DNA from: Calditerrivibrio sp.
GTDB taxonomy: Bacteria; Chrysiogenota; Deferribacteres; Deferribacterales; Calditerrivibrionaceae
Reading direction: 5' to 3'
Assembly (NCBI GenBank): GCA_020217115.1
Contig: JAIWOA010000027.1
Span: 1 to 10,639 of the forward strand
DNA length: 10,639 bases
Shown here in pieces: positions 1 through 6,261 of this stretch (position 1 is its first letter; each line of letters opens with the position of its first letter). The notes under the pieces were generated by a model that ran no database searches, was not told where the DNA came from, and saw only the letters and a program-made list of their open reading frames with translations. The position numbers and the translations under genes were made by a program.

Positions 1-349
1 TTTTCTGGAATCTGTTAAAACTTGCAACGAGGGAGGATATCTCATCTATGGAATCAGATTTTATTAAACGTGTAAGATCTTTAGATCCTATATTTATGTT
101 ATCCATCCCACTTATTATATTTTTTATAGGTTTTACAATCAAATTTATCAGAAAAAAGATAGTAAATATTGAAGAGAACAGAGTTAATAGTATAAATAAA
201 ACAATAATTGTACCATTCTCTGACTTAAATAATGTGTATAATAGTCCAGAAAGAGGTATAACTGTGACAAAAAGTATATTTCCAACGATCTTTTTGGTAA
301 GTGTATTGAAAATATTCCCCTCAAGCCATTTATAAATATTCATAAACAT
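1..349 (-). CDS. Methyl-accepting chemotaxis protein, N-terminal part only (runs off left edge)
   Basis: Reading the minus strand from the ATG at 349-347 gives 116 codons without a stop up to the window edge. The product begins MFMNIYKWLEGN. It has one hydrophobic segment at about residues 22-41 and a second at about 47-71, with only a few residues between them, so almost no periplasmic domain. A HAMP domain follows from about residue 72 (VKPIKNIISGMDNI, then KDLTRLI and DEISSLVASFN). This is the usual layout of a chemoreceptor or, less likely, a HAMP-bearing sensor kinase; the signalling domain that would decide lies outside the window. With no sizeable sensor domain it may sense the membrane or cytoplasm. 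The start is supported by GGAGG five bases upstream. A second ATG at 343-341 would be 11 bases from that site and is less likely. The gene is divergent from coaD. Confidence 0.8.
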   Translation of the reverse strand, partial: MFMNIYKWLEGNIFNTLTKKIVGNILFVTVIPLSGLLYTLFKSENGTIIVLFILLTLFSSIFTIFFLINLIVKPIKNIISGMDNINIGSKDLTRLIKSDSIDEISSLVASFNRFQK

Positions 350-354
350 ATAAT

Positions 355-359
355 CCTCC
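355..359 (-). promoter_or_regulatory. Ribosome-binding site of the minus-strand chemoreceptor
   Basis: The minus strand reads GGAGG here, five bases before the ATG at 349. This site fixes the start of a gene that would otherwise be missed, because the coding region is open at the window edge and a longer-looking plus-strand frame covers the same bases. Confidence 0.75.
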
Positions 360-375
360 AGTATTATATTTCATA

Positions 376-404
376 CAGATATATTTTTATTATCTTATTG
401 TCAA
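376..404 (-). promoter_or_regulatory. Possible promoter for the minus-strand chemoreceptor
   Basis: On the minus strand a perfect TTGACA lies at 404-399. The hexamer 17 bases downstream is TATCTG (381-376), which keeps only the first three consensus bases. TATATC at 15 bases (383-378) is an alternative. The -35 match is exact but the -10 is weak and the region is AT-rich, so this is a candidate only. Confidence 0.3.
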
Positions 405-450
405 TGATTTTGGTAATACCTATCTTGCATAAAAATTATATTTTTACATT

Positions 451-469
451 AAGTCAAAACTATTGACTT
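451..469. repeat. Inverted repeat in the divergent intergenic region, possible operator
   Basis: AAGTCAA (451-457) and TTGACTT (463-469) form a perfect 7-base inverted repeat around a 5-base spacer. With a one-base offset the similarity extends outward (TTAAGTCAA against TTGACTTTAA). The right arm contains the TTGACT that could be the -35 box of coaD. There is no U-run typical of a terminator, and the genes on both sides point away, so a protein-binding site is the more likely reading. No regulator family is recognised from the half-site. Confidence 0.4.
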
Positions 470-488
470 TAATTAAATATAGTATAAA
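463..488 (+). promoter_or_regulatory. Possible coaD promoter
   Basis: TTGACT (463-468) is followed by TATAAA (483-488). The hexamers each match sigma-70 consensus at five of six positions, but the spacer is only 14 bases, shorter than the usual 16-18. TAAATA at 485-490 gives a spacer of 16 but a poorer -10. Transcription would start about 10-15 bases before the coaD ATG, leaving a very short leader. Confidence 0.3.
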
Positions 489-507
489 TAGTTTTGTGGA
501 GGAATGA

Positions 508-1005
508 ATGAAAGCTATATATCCGGGGACGTTTGATCCTTTGACTAATGGACATGTTGACATAATTGAACGTGGATCAAAGATGTTTAGTAGCCTTTTA
601 GTGGCAATAGCAGAGAATAAAAGGAAAAAACCTCTTTTTTCCATAGCGGAGAGGGTTGAAATGGCAAGAGAGTCATTGGTTCATATTCCAAATGTTAGGG
701 TAGAACCCTTTTCAAATCTTATGATACATTTTATGAAAGAAAATGGTATAAATATTGTTTTACGCGGGCTTAGGGCTGTTTCTGATTTTGAATTTGAATT
801 ACAGCTCGCTTTAATGAACAGGAAAATGTATGCTGATTGTGAAACTGTATTTTTGATGCCAAGTAGTAAATATATTTTTTTGAGTTCAAGTATGGTAAGA
901 GAAATTGCTAGCCTTGGGGGAGACGTTTCATGTTTTGTTCCCTCTCCTGTATTTAAGAGGATTTTAGAAAAATGTAAAGAAGACTGTTATGACAATCAGA
1001 AGTAA
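508..1005 (+). CDS. coaD: Phosphopantetheine adenylyltransferase
   Basis: CoaD transfers an adenylyl group from ATP to 4'-phosphopantetheine, giving dephospho-CoA in coenzyme A synthesis; it is cytosolic and usually hexameric. The 165-residue product has the normal family length. The nucleotide-binding start YPGTFDPLTNGH is at residues 5-16, with the T/HxGH motif as TNGH at 13-16. The conserved RGLRAVSDFEFE stretch is at 86-97, and SSSMVRE, which contacts the ATP phosphates, is at 126-132. The start is set by GGAGG (498-502), five bases before the ATG at 508; another ATG at 504 is in the wrong frame. The 3' end overlaps the next gene by 17 bases, which suggests co-transcription and coupled translation. 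Nothing in the sequence links it functionally to the chemosensory genes downstream. Confidence 0.96.
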   Translation: MKAIYPGTFDPLTNGHVDIIERGSKMFSSLLVAIAENKRKKPLFSIAERVEMARESLVHIPNVRVEPFSNLMIHFMKENGINIVLRGLRAVSDFEFELQLALMNRKMYADCETVFLMPSSKYIFLSSSMVREIASLGGDVSCFVPSPVFKRILEKCKEDCYDNQK

Positions 1006-2014
1006 TCTGGAAGTTTTAGAAAAAGAATACCTTCATCCTAAGGCAAAAAAGTCTTCTGAGAGTTTAGGTCGTAAAATTTTTGAAGATAAATGTGAAATTA
1101 GGACAGATTTTCAGAGGGATAGGGATAGAATAATACATTGTAAATCATTTAGAAGGCTTAAACATAAAACACAGGTGTTCCTGTCACCATCAGGGGATCA
1201 CTATCGCACTAGATTGACCCATACTCTGGAAGTTTCCCAGATAGCTCGCACTATTGCAAAAGGGCTCAGGCTAAATGAAGATCTTGTAGAGGCAATTTCC
1301 CTTGGACATGATCTAGGGCATACCCCTTTCGGGCATGCAGGAGAAAAGGTGTTAAGTGAGATAATGGGAAAAGATTTCAGACATTATGAACACTCTGTAA
1401 AGGTTGTGGAGTCCATAGAGAGGGGTGGTAAAGGGTTAAATCTTACATTTGAGGTTATCGATGGTATAAAAAAACATTCTAAAGGGAAAGGTCCAATATT
1501 CGATAAGAGTAAGCTGGCTTCAACCCTTGAGGGGCAAATAGTTCGCCTGGCAGATATCATAGCCTACGTAAACCATGATCTCGATGATTCTTTGAGAGCT
1601 GGACTAATAGATTATAAAAAAATACCTGAAAGAACAATAAATAAAATAGGTAGCAGTCATTCAGAGAGAGTTAGCAGATTGGTTAAGAATGTAATTGAAA
1701 GTACTATAAATATGGATTATCAGTTTATTGCAATGAGTGATGAAATGCTTTCAGAAATAAATTTCTTGAGGGATTTTCTTTTTGAGAATGTATATGAAAA
1801 AGATATTATAAAAAATGAGTTTGACAAAGCATGTAATATGTTGTATGCAGTATACAAACATTTTGATTTTAATTTTAATATGGTACCAGATGAATATTTA
1901 TTTATTAACAATGGAGACAAAGTTGCTGCTATTTGCGATTATATAGCTGGTATGACTGATCGTTATGCAATGGAGGTATTTTCAGAGATTTATATTCCTA
2001 AACGATGGTGGTAA
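989..2014 (+). CDS. dgt: dGTPase-like HD-domain triphosphohydrolase
   Basis: The family hydrolyses dNTPs, classically dGTP, to the deoxynucleoside and tripolyphosphate, and so tunes dNTP pools. The 341-residue product has the length of the shorter bacterial dGTPase-like subfamily, not the roughly 500-residue E. coli enzyme. Visible hallmarks are the N-terminal RDRDRIIHCKSFRRLKHKTQV (starting near residue 43), RTRLTHTLEV with His78, the HD motif in GHDLGHTPFGH (His107-Asp108), and RLADIIAYVNHD with Asp189 for the metal site. The ATG at 989 lies inside the end of coaD. The site before it is weak (AAGAAG), so translation is probably coupled to coaD. Substrate preference cannot be read from the sequence, and members of this subfamily often need a dNTP activator. 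Confidence 0.92.
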   Translation: MTIRSNLEVLEKEYLHPKAKKSSESLGRKIFEDKCEIRTDFQRDRDRIIHCKSFRRLKHKTQVFLSPSGDHYRTRLTHTLEVSQIARTIAKGLRLNEDLVEAISLGHDLGHTPFGHAGEKVLSEIMGKDFRHYEHSVKVVESIERGGKGLNLTFEVIDGIKKHSKGKGPIFDKSKLASTLEGQIVRLADIIAYVNHDLDDSLRAGLIDYKKIPERTINKIGSSHSERVSRLVKNVIESTINMDYQFIAMSDEMLSEINFLRDFLFENVYEKDIIKNEFDKACNMLYAVYKHFDFNFNMVPDEYLFINNGDKVAAICDYIAGMTDRYAMEVFSEIYIPKRWW

Positions 2015-2035
2015 TATTTATTTGGAGGTTTAGTT

Positions 2036-3241
2036 ATGTTTAAGATTTTGGCAATCGATGATAGCCCAACGATGCACAGGCTTTTTAAAATAATTTTTGG
2101 GGAAGATGAATATGAGCTAAAGCTTGCTGACACTGGCACTTTGGGTCTTGAACTTGTTAAGGAGTTTGAACCTGACATAATACTGCTCGATTTTGTTATG
2201 CCTAAAATGAATGGTTTCCAGTTTTGCAAAATACTCAGGGAAGAGATGGGAGTCGTTGATGTCCCTATTTTATTGATTACCAGTAAGGCTGAAGATGTAG
2301 GAGAAAAGTTTTCCGAACGATTTCCTAACGTTGAGTATATTGCCAAGCCATTTCAGCCTGAAGATCTAATAGATAAAATAAAGGAGATATTGAATACAAC
2401 CATAGATGAACCGGATCCTTTTAGCGTAATAGCTTCCGATCTATCTGATGATCTTACTGAAAACAATTTAAAAATTGTTCAGGATAATGCTATTGATATA
2501 ATAGTTAGCAAAGTTGAAAAATCTATTATCCCCTACGTCAGGAACTATATTGAAAAGTATCTTAGACTTGAGACAGCTTACATGATAAGTGATCAAAAGG
2601 GGGACAAACTTAGCATAGAAAAGATAATGGATATCATCAACGACGGTTCTGGAGAGATCGTAATTTTTAGTTCATCAAAGACTCATACTATATATTTTGA
2701 TAATGGTGTGTTAGTTTATGCATGGAAAGATGATGGTAAGATAGATGACCTTTTTGAGCTTTATCAGGATGTTTTCAATGTATGTCTTCTGGAGGTAGAA
2801 AATTATTTAGAACTTTATGAACAGCTAAAAAGGATAAATTTCCCTGAGGAGATCATAAAACGAACTTTTATAAGCTATGTAATGGAAATTTTAAATTCAG
2901 CTTTTTCTATGGAAGGGGCTTTATATTATGTAAATAAAATAGATATTCCAGATGGTTATAGTAATAAAACCTGGATACATGTAGATAATTTGAAGAGACA
3001 TTATACAAAATTTGTTGAAGAGCGTGCTGAGATCAATAAATTGATTTTTGATGATAACCTTGTTCCTATTGCAAGTAAAAAGGATGTCAACCTCCTTACA
3101 GATTTTGAGAGGAGATTATTGGGGATGTGTGATGGTAGCTATAACGTTGGGAAGATATTTTCATTTTTTGGTAATAATAAAATGTTTGTGAAAAATGTTC
3201 TTGGCGCTTTAATCATGTCAGGATATGTAAAAGTACAATAA
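2036..3241 (+). CDS. Response regulator with PATAN/DUF4388-like output domain (PatA/PixG type)
   Basis: The 401-residue protein has an N-terminal receiver domain (about 1-118) with the full catalytic set: acidic pair Asp8-Asp9, phospho-acceptor Asp52, switch Thr82 and Lys104. After a linker containing PDPF comes a region at about residues 195-335 with the look of a PATAN/DUF4388 module, including HTIYFDNGVLVYAWKDDG near 217-234, where a strand-turn-strand ends in a Gly-rich 'G.L..A...G' pattern. The C-terminus (about 350-401; FERRLLGMCDGSYNVGKIF, then LIMSGYV) resembles the small winged-helix-like end of such proteins. In cyanobacteria, PatA-type regulators (PixG, PilG) act with type IV pilus chemosensory kinases, and PATAN is thought to be a protein-interaction domain. 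GGAGG (2024-2028) lies seven bases before the ATG. It is the first gene of the signalling block, 21 bases after dgt. The PATAN assignment is by pattern and is less certain than the receiver. Confidence 0.8.
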   Translation: MFKILAIDDSPTMHRLFKIIFGEDEYELKLADTGTLGLELVKEFEPDIILLDFVMPKMNGFQFCKILREEMGVVDVPILLITSKAEDVGEKFSERFPNVEYIAKPFQPEDLIDKIKEILNTTIDEPDPFSVIASDLSDDLTENNLKIVQDNAIDIIVSKVEKSIIPYVRNYIEKYLRLETAYMISDQKGDKLSIEKIMDIINDGSGEIVIFSSSKTHTIYFDNGVLVYAWKDDGKIDDLFELYQDVFNVCLLEVENYLELYEQLKRINFPEEIIKRTFISYVMEILNSAFSMEGALYYVNKIDIPDGYSNKTWIHVDNLKRHYTKFVEERAEINKLIFDDNLVPIASKKDVNLLTDFERRLLGMCDGSYNVGKIFSFFGNNKMFVKNVLGALIMSGYVKVQ

Positions 3242-3256
3242 ACGATGGGGGATCTT

Positions 3257-3619
3257 ATGGCAAAGATACTTGTTGCTGATGATAGTATAACTGAAAGGGA
3301 GTTTATTAGGAAGGTGTTATCCAATTCTGGATATGATGTTACTGTGGTTGAGAGTGGAGAAAAAGCAATTGAAAAGATCAAGGATGAGAAATTTAGCTGT
3401 ATTTTATTGGATGTTGTGATGCCGGGGAAAAATGGATTTCAGATCTGTCGTGATATCAAAAAAGATGAGTTCAGTAAAGATATCCCTGTTATTTTGATCA
3501 CTTCCAAGGGGCAGGAGAGTGATAAGTTTTGGGGGATGAAGCAGGGAGCAGATGAATATCTTGTAAAGCCAGTATCTGAAGATCAGATTTTAGAAGTAGT
3601 GAAGAGGTTTGTTAAGTGA
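3257..3619 (+). CDS. Single-domain response regulator, CheY/PilH-like
   Basis: A stand-alone receiver of 120 residues starting MAKILVADDS. Key residues are Asp8-Asp9, phospho-acceptor Asp52, Thr82 and Lys104, all present. The stretch KGQESDKFWGMKQGADEYLVKPV (from residue 84) is close to the PilH signature of the type IV pilus Chp system (KDQETDKVWGKRQGA), which favours a pilus or twitching role over a flagellar CheY. It has no output domain, so phosphorylated protein should act by binding a partner or serve as a phosphate sink. An in-frame ATG at 3245 would add four residues, but it has no ribosome-binding site; the GGGGG at 3247-3251 fits the ATG at 3257. The stop overlaps the next gene's GTG start by four bases. 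Confidence 0.88.
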   Translation: MAKILVADDSITEREFIRKVLSNSGYDVTVVESGEKAIEKIKDEKFSCILLDVVMPGKNGFQICRDIKKDEFSKDIPVILITSKGQESDKFWGMKQGADEYLVKPVSEDQILEVVKRFVK

Positions 3620-4080
3620 TAGAAGAATTACTCCTTAAGAAAGCTGCCGGTGAACCTATTTATGAAATAAAAAAGCCTTTTATGAGGTTTCTAAGGTTTA
3701 TAGTCGGCGGGCAGGAATTTCTTGTAGATTTACCTCTGGTGATGGAAATATCTGAACCTAAAGATATATATCCTGTACCCGGAAGTAGCTATTTTATTTT
3801 AGGGTTAATGAATCTGCGCGGAAACATAATGACTATATATGATATAAGGATGATTTTTAATATAAATGCTGTATGGAAGTCTGAGCACAGCTCAATACTG
3901 GTACTCTCCTTTCACAATGAAAATATAGGGTTATCTGTTGACAATGTGTTGGATATTGTAAATATATATAAAGAAGAAGATATCTTTGAAGATGATGAGT
4001 TTATTTCTGGTTATGGTATAGTTCTTGGCAATAGGAAGTTAAGTATTCTGGATGTAGAGTTTATTATTAATAAAACATAA
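3616..4080 (+). CDS. cheW: CheW-type adaptor (PixI/PilI-like)
   Basis: This 154-residue protein couples a chemoreceptor array to the CheA kinase. The CheW fold is seen from about residue 24: [19 protein letters not shown] (27-45), the [19 protein letters not shown] region with the NLRG receptor/CheA contact loop at 66-69, and the C-terminal [15 protein letters not shown] strand. A 22-residue N-terminal extension containing [10 protein letters not shown] precedes the domain. It starts at GTG, overlapping the stop of the receiver gene as GTGA, with GAAGAGG about eight bases upstream; this arrangement favours coupled translation. Its place between the PilH-like receiver and the receptor mirrors pixI and pilI in other pilus chemosensory clusters. 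It keeps the loops that the second CheW-like protein of this block lacks, so it is probably the main coupling protein. Confidence 0.9.
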   Translation: MIEELLLKKAAGEPIYEIKKPFMRFLRFIVGGQEFLVDLPLVMEISEPKDIYPVPGSSYFILGLMNLRGNIMTIYDIRMIFNINAVWKSEHSSILVLSFHNENIGLSVDNVLDIVNIYKEEDIFEDDEFISGYGIVLGNRKLSILDVEFIINKT

Positions 4081-4099
4081 AATTTTTAGGAGTATTAAT

Positions 4100-6256
4100 A
4101 TGCAGGGTAGAGCGAGAAAAAGTATTATTACAAAATTTATCTTGTTTGTGTTGGTTATTGTTTTAATTTCATCCTTTGTTTCAGGTTACAATATTTATAT
4201 TAGATCCAAGAATAAAGAGCTATCAATGATCTATGATGATTTGGCTACTCGAATCCTCACCTTTAAGGATTCTCTTGTAAAAACTAAAGATATACCTTTG
4301 AAGGATAAAATTAAATTTATAAGTGATGTCCCATACATAGCAGATGAATTGATAAGTGGGAAAGATATAAATACGGTTAACTACCTTAAAAAGATAATGG
4401 ATGAGAGTCCAGAGATATCTGCCATTGCAATAGTAGATTCCAATTATAAGCCTTTTTCCATGGTTTCTAAAATAAAAGGTTCAATGCCTGATTTCGGAGA
4501 GTTTTTTATAGATATAGATACTTTGAAAAAGGGTAATAGTTATGTTGAACCATACCTGACAAAAGATTTTCCCTATTTTGTCTATTATAGCCCTATTTTT
4601 AAAGGTAACAAAGTAATCGGTGTTGCCGCTATGTTTATAAATGGACATGGTTTTATGTCACCACTGAATATTGTTTACACAAGACATAAGTATCATGAGC
4701 CTCAAGTTGTATGTGCATCCTGCCACGTTGGAAATAATAGTCTTGATGAAAGAGGATTTCCAGTCTTATTTGATAAGGATGGTGTACTGCTTTTATCTCC
4801 GATATTTGGAGATAAGTCTATTGTGGGTGAGGAAAAGCAGTTAAAAGAGGTTTACGACCAGATAAAGGATAAATTTAATCAAAGTGATAAATATGATGGG
4901 GAAATAGTTTACAAAGGTAAAACCTATATAGGATCATTTTCAAAATTTGAAGTGAATAGGTTAATCATGCTTGTTGGTATGCTCAAAAATAAAAATTACG
5001 TATTAAAAACAATTGAAGAAGGGCTATTATTATCAATAGGTTTTACTGTCATTCTGGTGTTGGTAATTATATTGGTAGGTTTCGTATATCTAAGGAATAT
5101 GATGAGACCTGTAAAATCCCTTTCTGAAACTATGGTAAAAGTTATGGATGGTGAATATTCTGTTAGGGTTAATGTTACAAGTGATGACGAATTTGGGCAG
5201 CTTGGAGAGGGTTTTAATGAGATGTTGAATAGGCTCACAAAATTCCTTCAAACGCAGGAAGATATTGATAGGATGCAAAAACAGGTAATATCCCTTATGG
5301 ACGTTGTTTCAAAGGCTGCTGATGGTGATCTGACTGTTGAGGCGGAGGTTACTGCAGATGAGCTTGGTTCTGTAGCTGATGCCTTTAACCTTATGACAGA
5401 AAATATGAGATCACTTATAAATGATATAAAAAATGCTGGTGGTTCTATTGTAGAAGCAACTGAAAAGCTATTATTATCTGCTGAGCAGACCAGTAAGGGG
5501 GCTCAGTTCCAGATAGAGGAATTAAAAGATGTTGACGATAAAATAGAGAGATTTAAGGAAATCAGTATTCAGCTCAATGAGGCTGCTAAGAAGACAGTTG
5601 ATATTATTAAAGATGCATCAATCACTGCTTCTAAATCCCTTGAATTGTTGGACAACACTATTGATTCAATGTTTAATGTCAAAAGATATTCCCAGATGGC
5701 AAGTAAGAAAGTAAAATCTCTGGGTGAAAAATCCCTTGCAATAGGTGATATTACAAGTGTTATTACTGAAATCTCAAATCAGACAAATATGCTGGCATTA
5801 AATGCTACTATAGAGGCTGCAAGGGCAGGGGAATATGGCCATGGTTTTTCCGTTGTTGCTGATGAGATAAGAAAGCTTGCTGAGAGAAGTAATAAGGCAA
5901 CGAAGGAGATCGCAGATCTGATAAAATCTATCCAAAATGAGACTGCCGAGACTGTCAAGTTGGTTGAAGAAAGTACTGTAAACATTGAATCAAGCTCTGG
6001 TATTATTGAAAGGACCGGAGATGCGATAAAAGATATTAACAATGTTTTGATATCATCTTCAGAAGCAGTTAAAAATATGGCTGATAGTGTAGAGATGCAA
6101 AGTGAAGAAGTAATTAGAGTTTCTCAGTCTATGAAAAAGATAAGGGAGATCTCAGAAAAAACAGTTGATGATGTTAAAAATACAAACAGGATAGTTGCAA
6201 CATTATCTCAGTTGTCTGAAATGTTTAAGGAAGCTGTCGATAAATTTAGAGTGTAA
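4100..6256 (+). CDS. Haem-c methyl-accepting chemotaxis protein with two HAMP domains (PilJ/PixJ-like signalling half)
   Basis: The 718-residue receptor has a first membrane helix at about 11-33, a large periplasmic region to about 308, and a second helix at about 309-331. The periplasmic part contains a Cache-like stretch ([21 protein letters not shown], near 159-179) and then a c-type haem motif, Cys205-Ala-Ser-Cys208-His209. In the cytoplasm come HAMP 1 (about 332-384) and HAMP 2 (about 395-445, [17 protein letters not shown]), the latter very like the second HAMP of PilJ/PixJ receptors. The kinase-control tip, [19 protein letters not shown], is at 560-578, with [15 protein letters not shown] after it. 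There is no C-terminal CheR-docking pentapeptide. Haem-bearing chemoreceptor domains are known from Geobacter, where they are thought to sense redox state or gases; ligand sensing here is inferred. A site reading TTAGGAG lies about eight bases before the ATG. The gene sits between cheW and cheA in one operon. Confidence 0.92.
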   Translation: MQGRARKSIITKFILFVLVIVLISSFVSGYNIYIRSKNKELSMIYDDLATRILTFKDSLVKTKDIPLKDKIKFISDVPYIADELISGKDINTVNYLKKIMDESPEISAIAIVDSNYKPFSMVSKIKGSMPDFGEFFIDIDTLKKGNSYVEPYLTKDFPYFVYYSPIFKGNKVIGVAAMFINGHGFMSPLNIVYTRHKYHEPQVVCASCHVGNNSLDERGFPVLFDKDGVLLLSPIFGDKSIVGEEKQLKEVYDQIKDKFNQSDKYDGEIVYKGKTYIGSFSKFEVNRLIMLVGMLKNKNYVLKTIEEGLLLSIGFTVILVLVIILVGFVYLRNMMRPVKSLSETMVKVMDGEYSVRVNVTSDDEFGQLGEGFNEMLNRLTKFLQTQEDIDRMQKQVISLMDVVSKAADGDLTVEAEVTADELGSVADAFNLMTENMRSLINDIKNAGGSIVEATEKLLLSAEQTSKGAQFQIEELKDVDDKIERFKEISIQLNEAAKKTVDIIKDASITASKSLELLDNTIDSMFNVKRYSQMASKKVKSLGEKSLAIGDITSVITEISNQTNMLALNATIEAARAGEYGHGFSVVADEIRKLAERSNKATKEIADLIKSIQNETAETVKLVEESTVNIESSSGIIERTGDAIKDINNVLISSSEAVKNMADSVEMQSEEVIRVSQSMKKIREISEKTVDDVKNTNRIVATLSQLSEMFKEAVDKFRV
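4712..4726 (+). other. Codons of the c-type haem attachment motif CXXCH
   Basis: TGT GCA TCC TGC CAC encodes Cys-Ala-Ser-Cys-His at residues 205-209 of the chemoreceptor, between its two membrane helices and therefore on the periplasmic side where haem is attached. It is the only CXXCH in the protein. His196 and His199 just before it (TRHKYHE) are candidates for nearby or distal ligands. Cysteine is otherwise very rare in this protein, so chance occurrence is unlikely. Confidence 0.8.
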
Positions 6257-6261
6257 TTATA

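Noticed and set aside
48..335. Plus-strand open frame of 95 codons with a hydrophobic stretch
   Set aside because: It lies on the complement of a well-supported chemoreceptor start with HAMP sequence and its own GGAGG; the hydrophobic stretch is the mirror of the receptor's membrane and HAMP codons.
431..445. AAAAAT-TAT-ATTTTT hairpin and a TATAAT on the minus strand (440-435)
   Set aside because: Made only of A and T in an AT-rich spacer, so expected by chance. No -35 match at 17 bases from the TATAAT, and no GC stem to make a terminator.
1990..2346. Minus-strand open frame of 118 codons over the dgt/regulator junction
   Set aside because: It covers the conserved receiver domain on the other strand and has no motif or ribosome-binding site of note.
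3245..3256. Earlier ATG giving a four-residue N-terminal extension of the PilH-like receiver
   Set aside because: No ribosome-binding site precedes it, and the GGGGG that follows is well placed for the ATG at 3257. Receivers of this type normally begin a few residues before the first strand.
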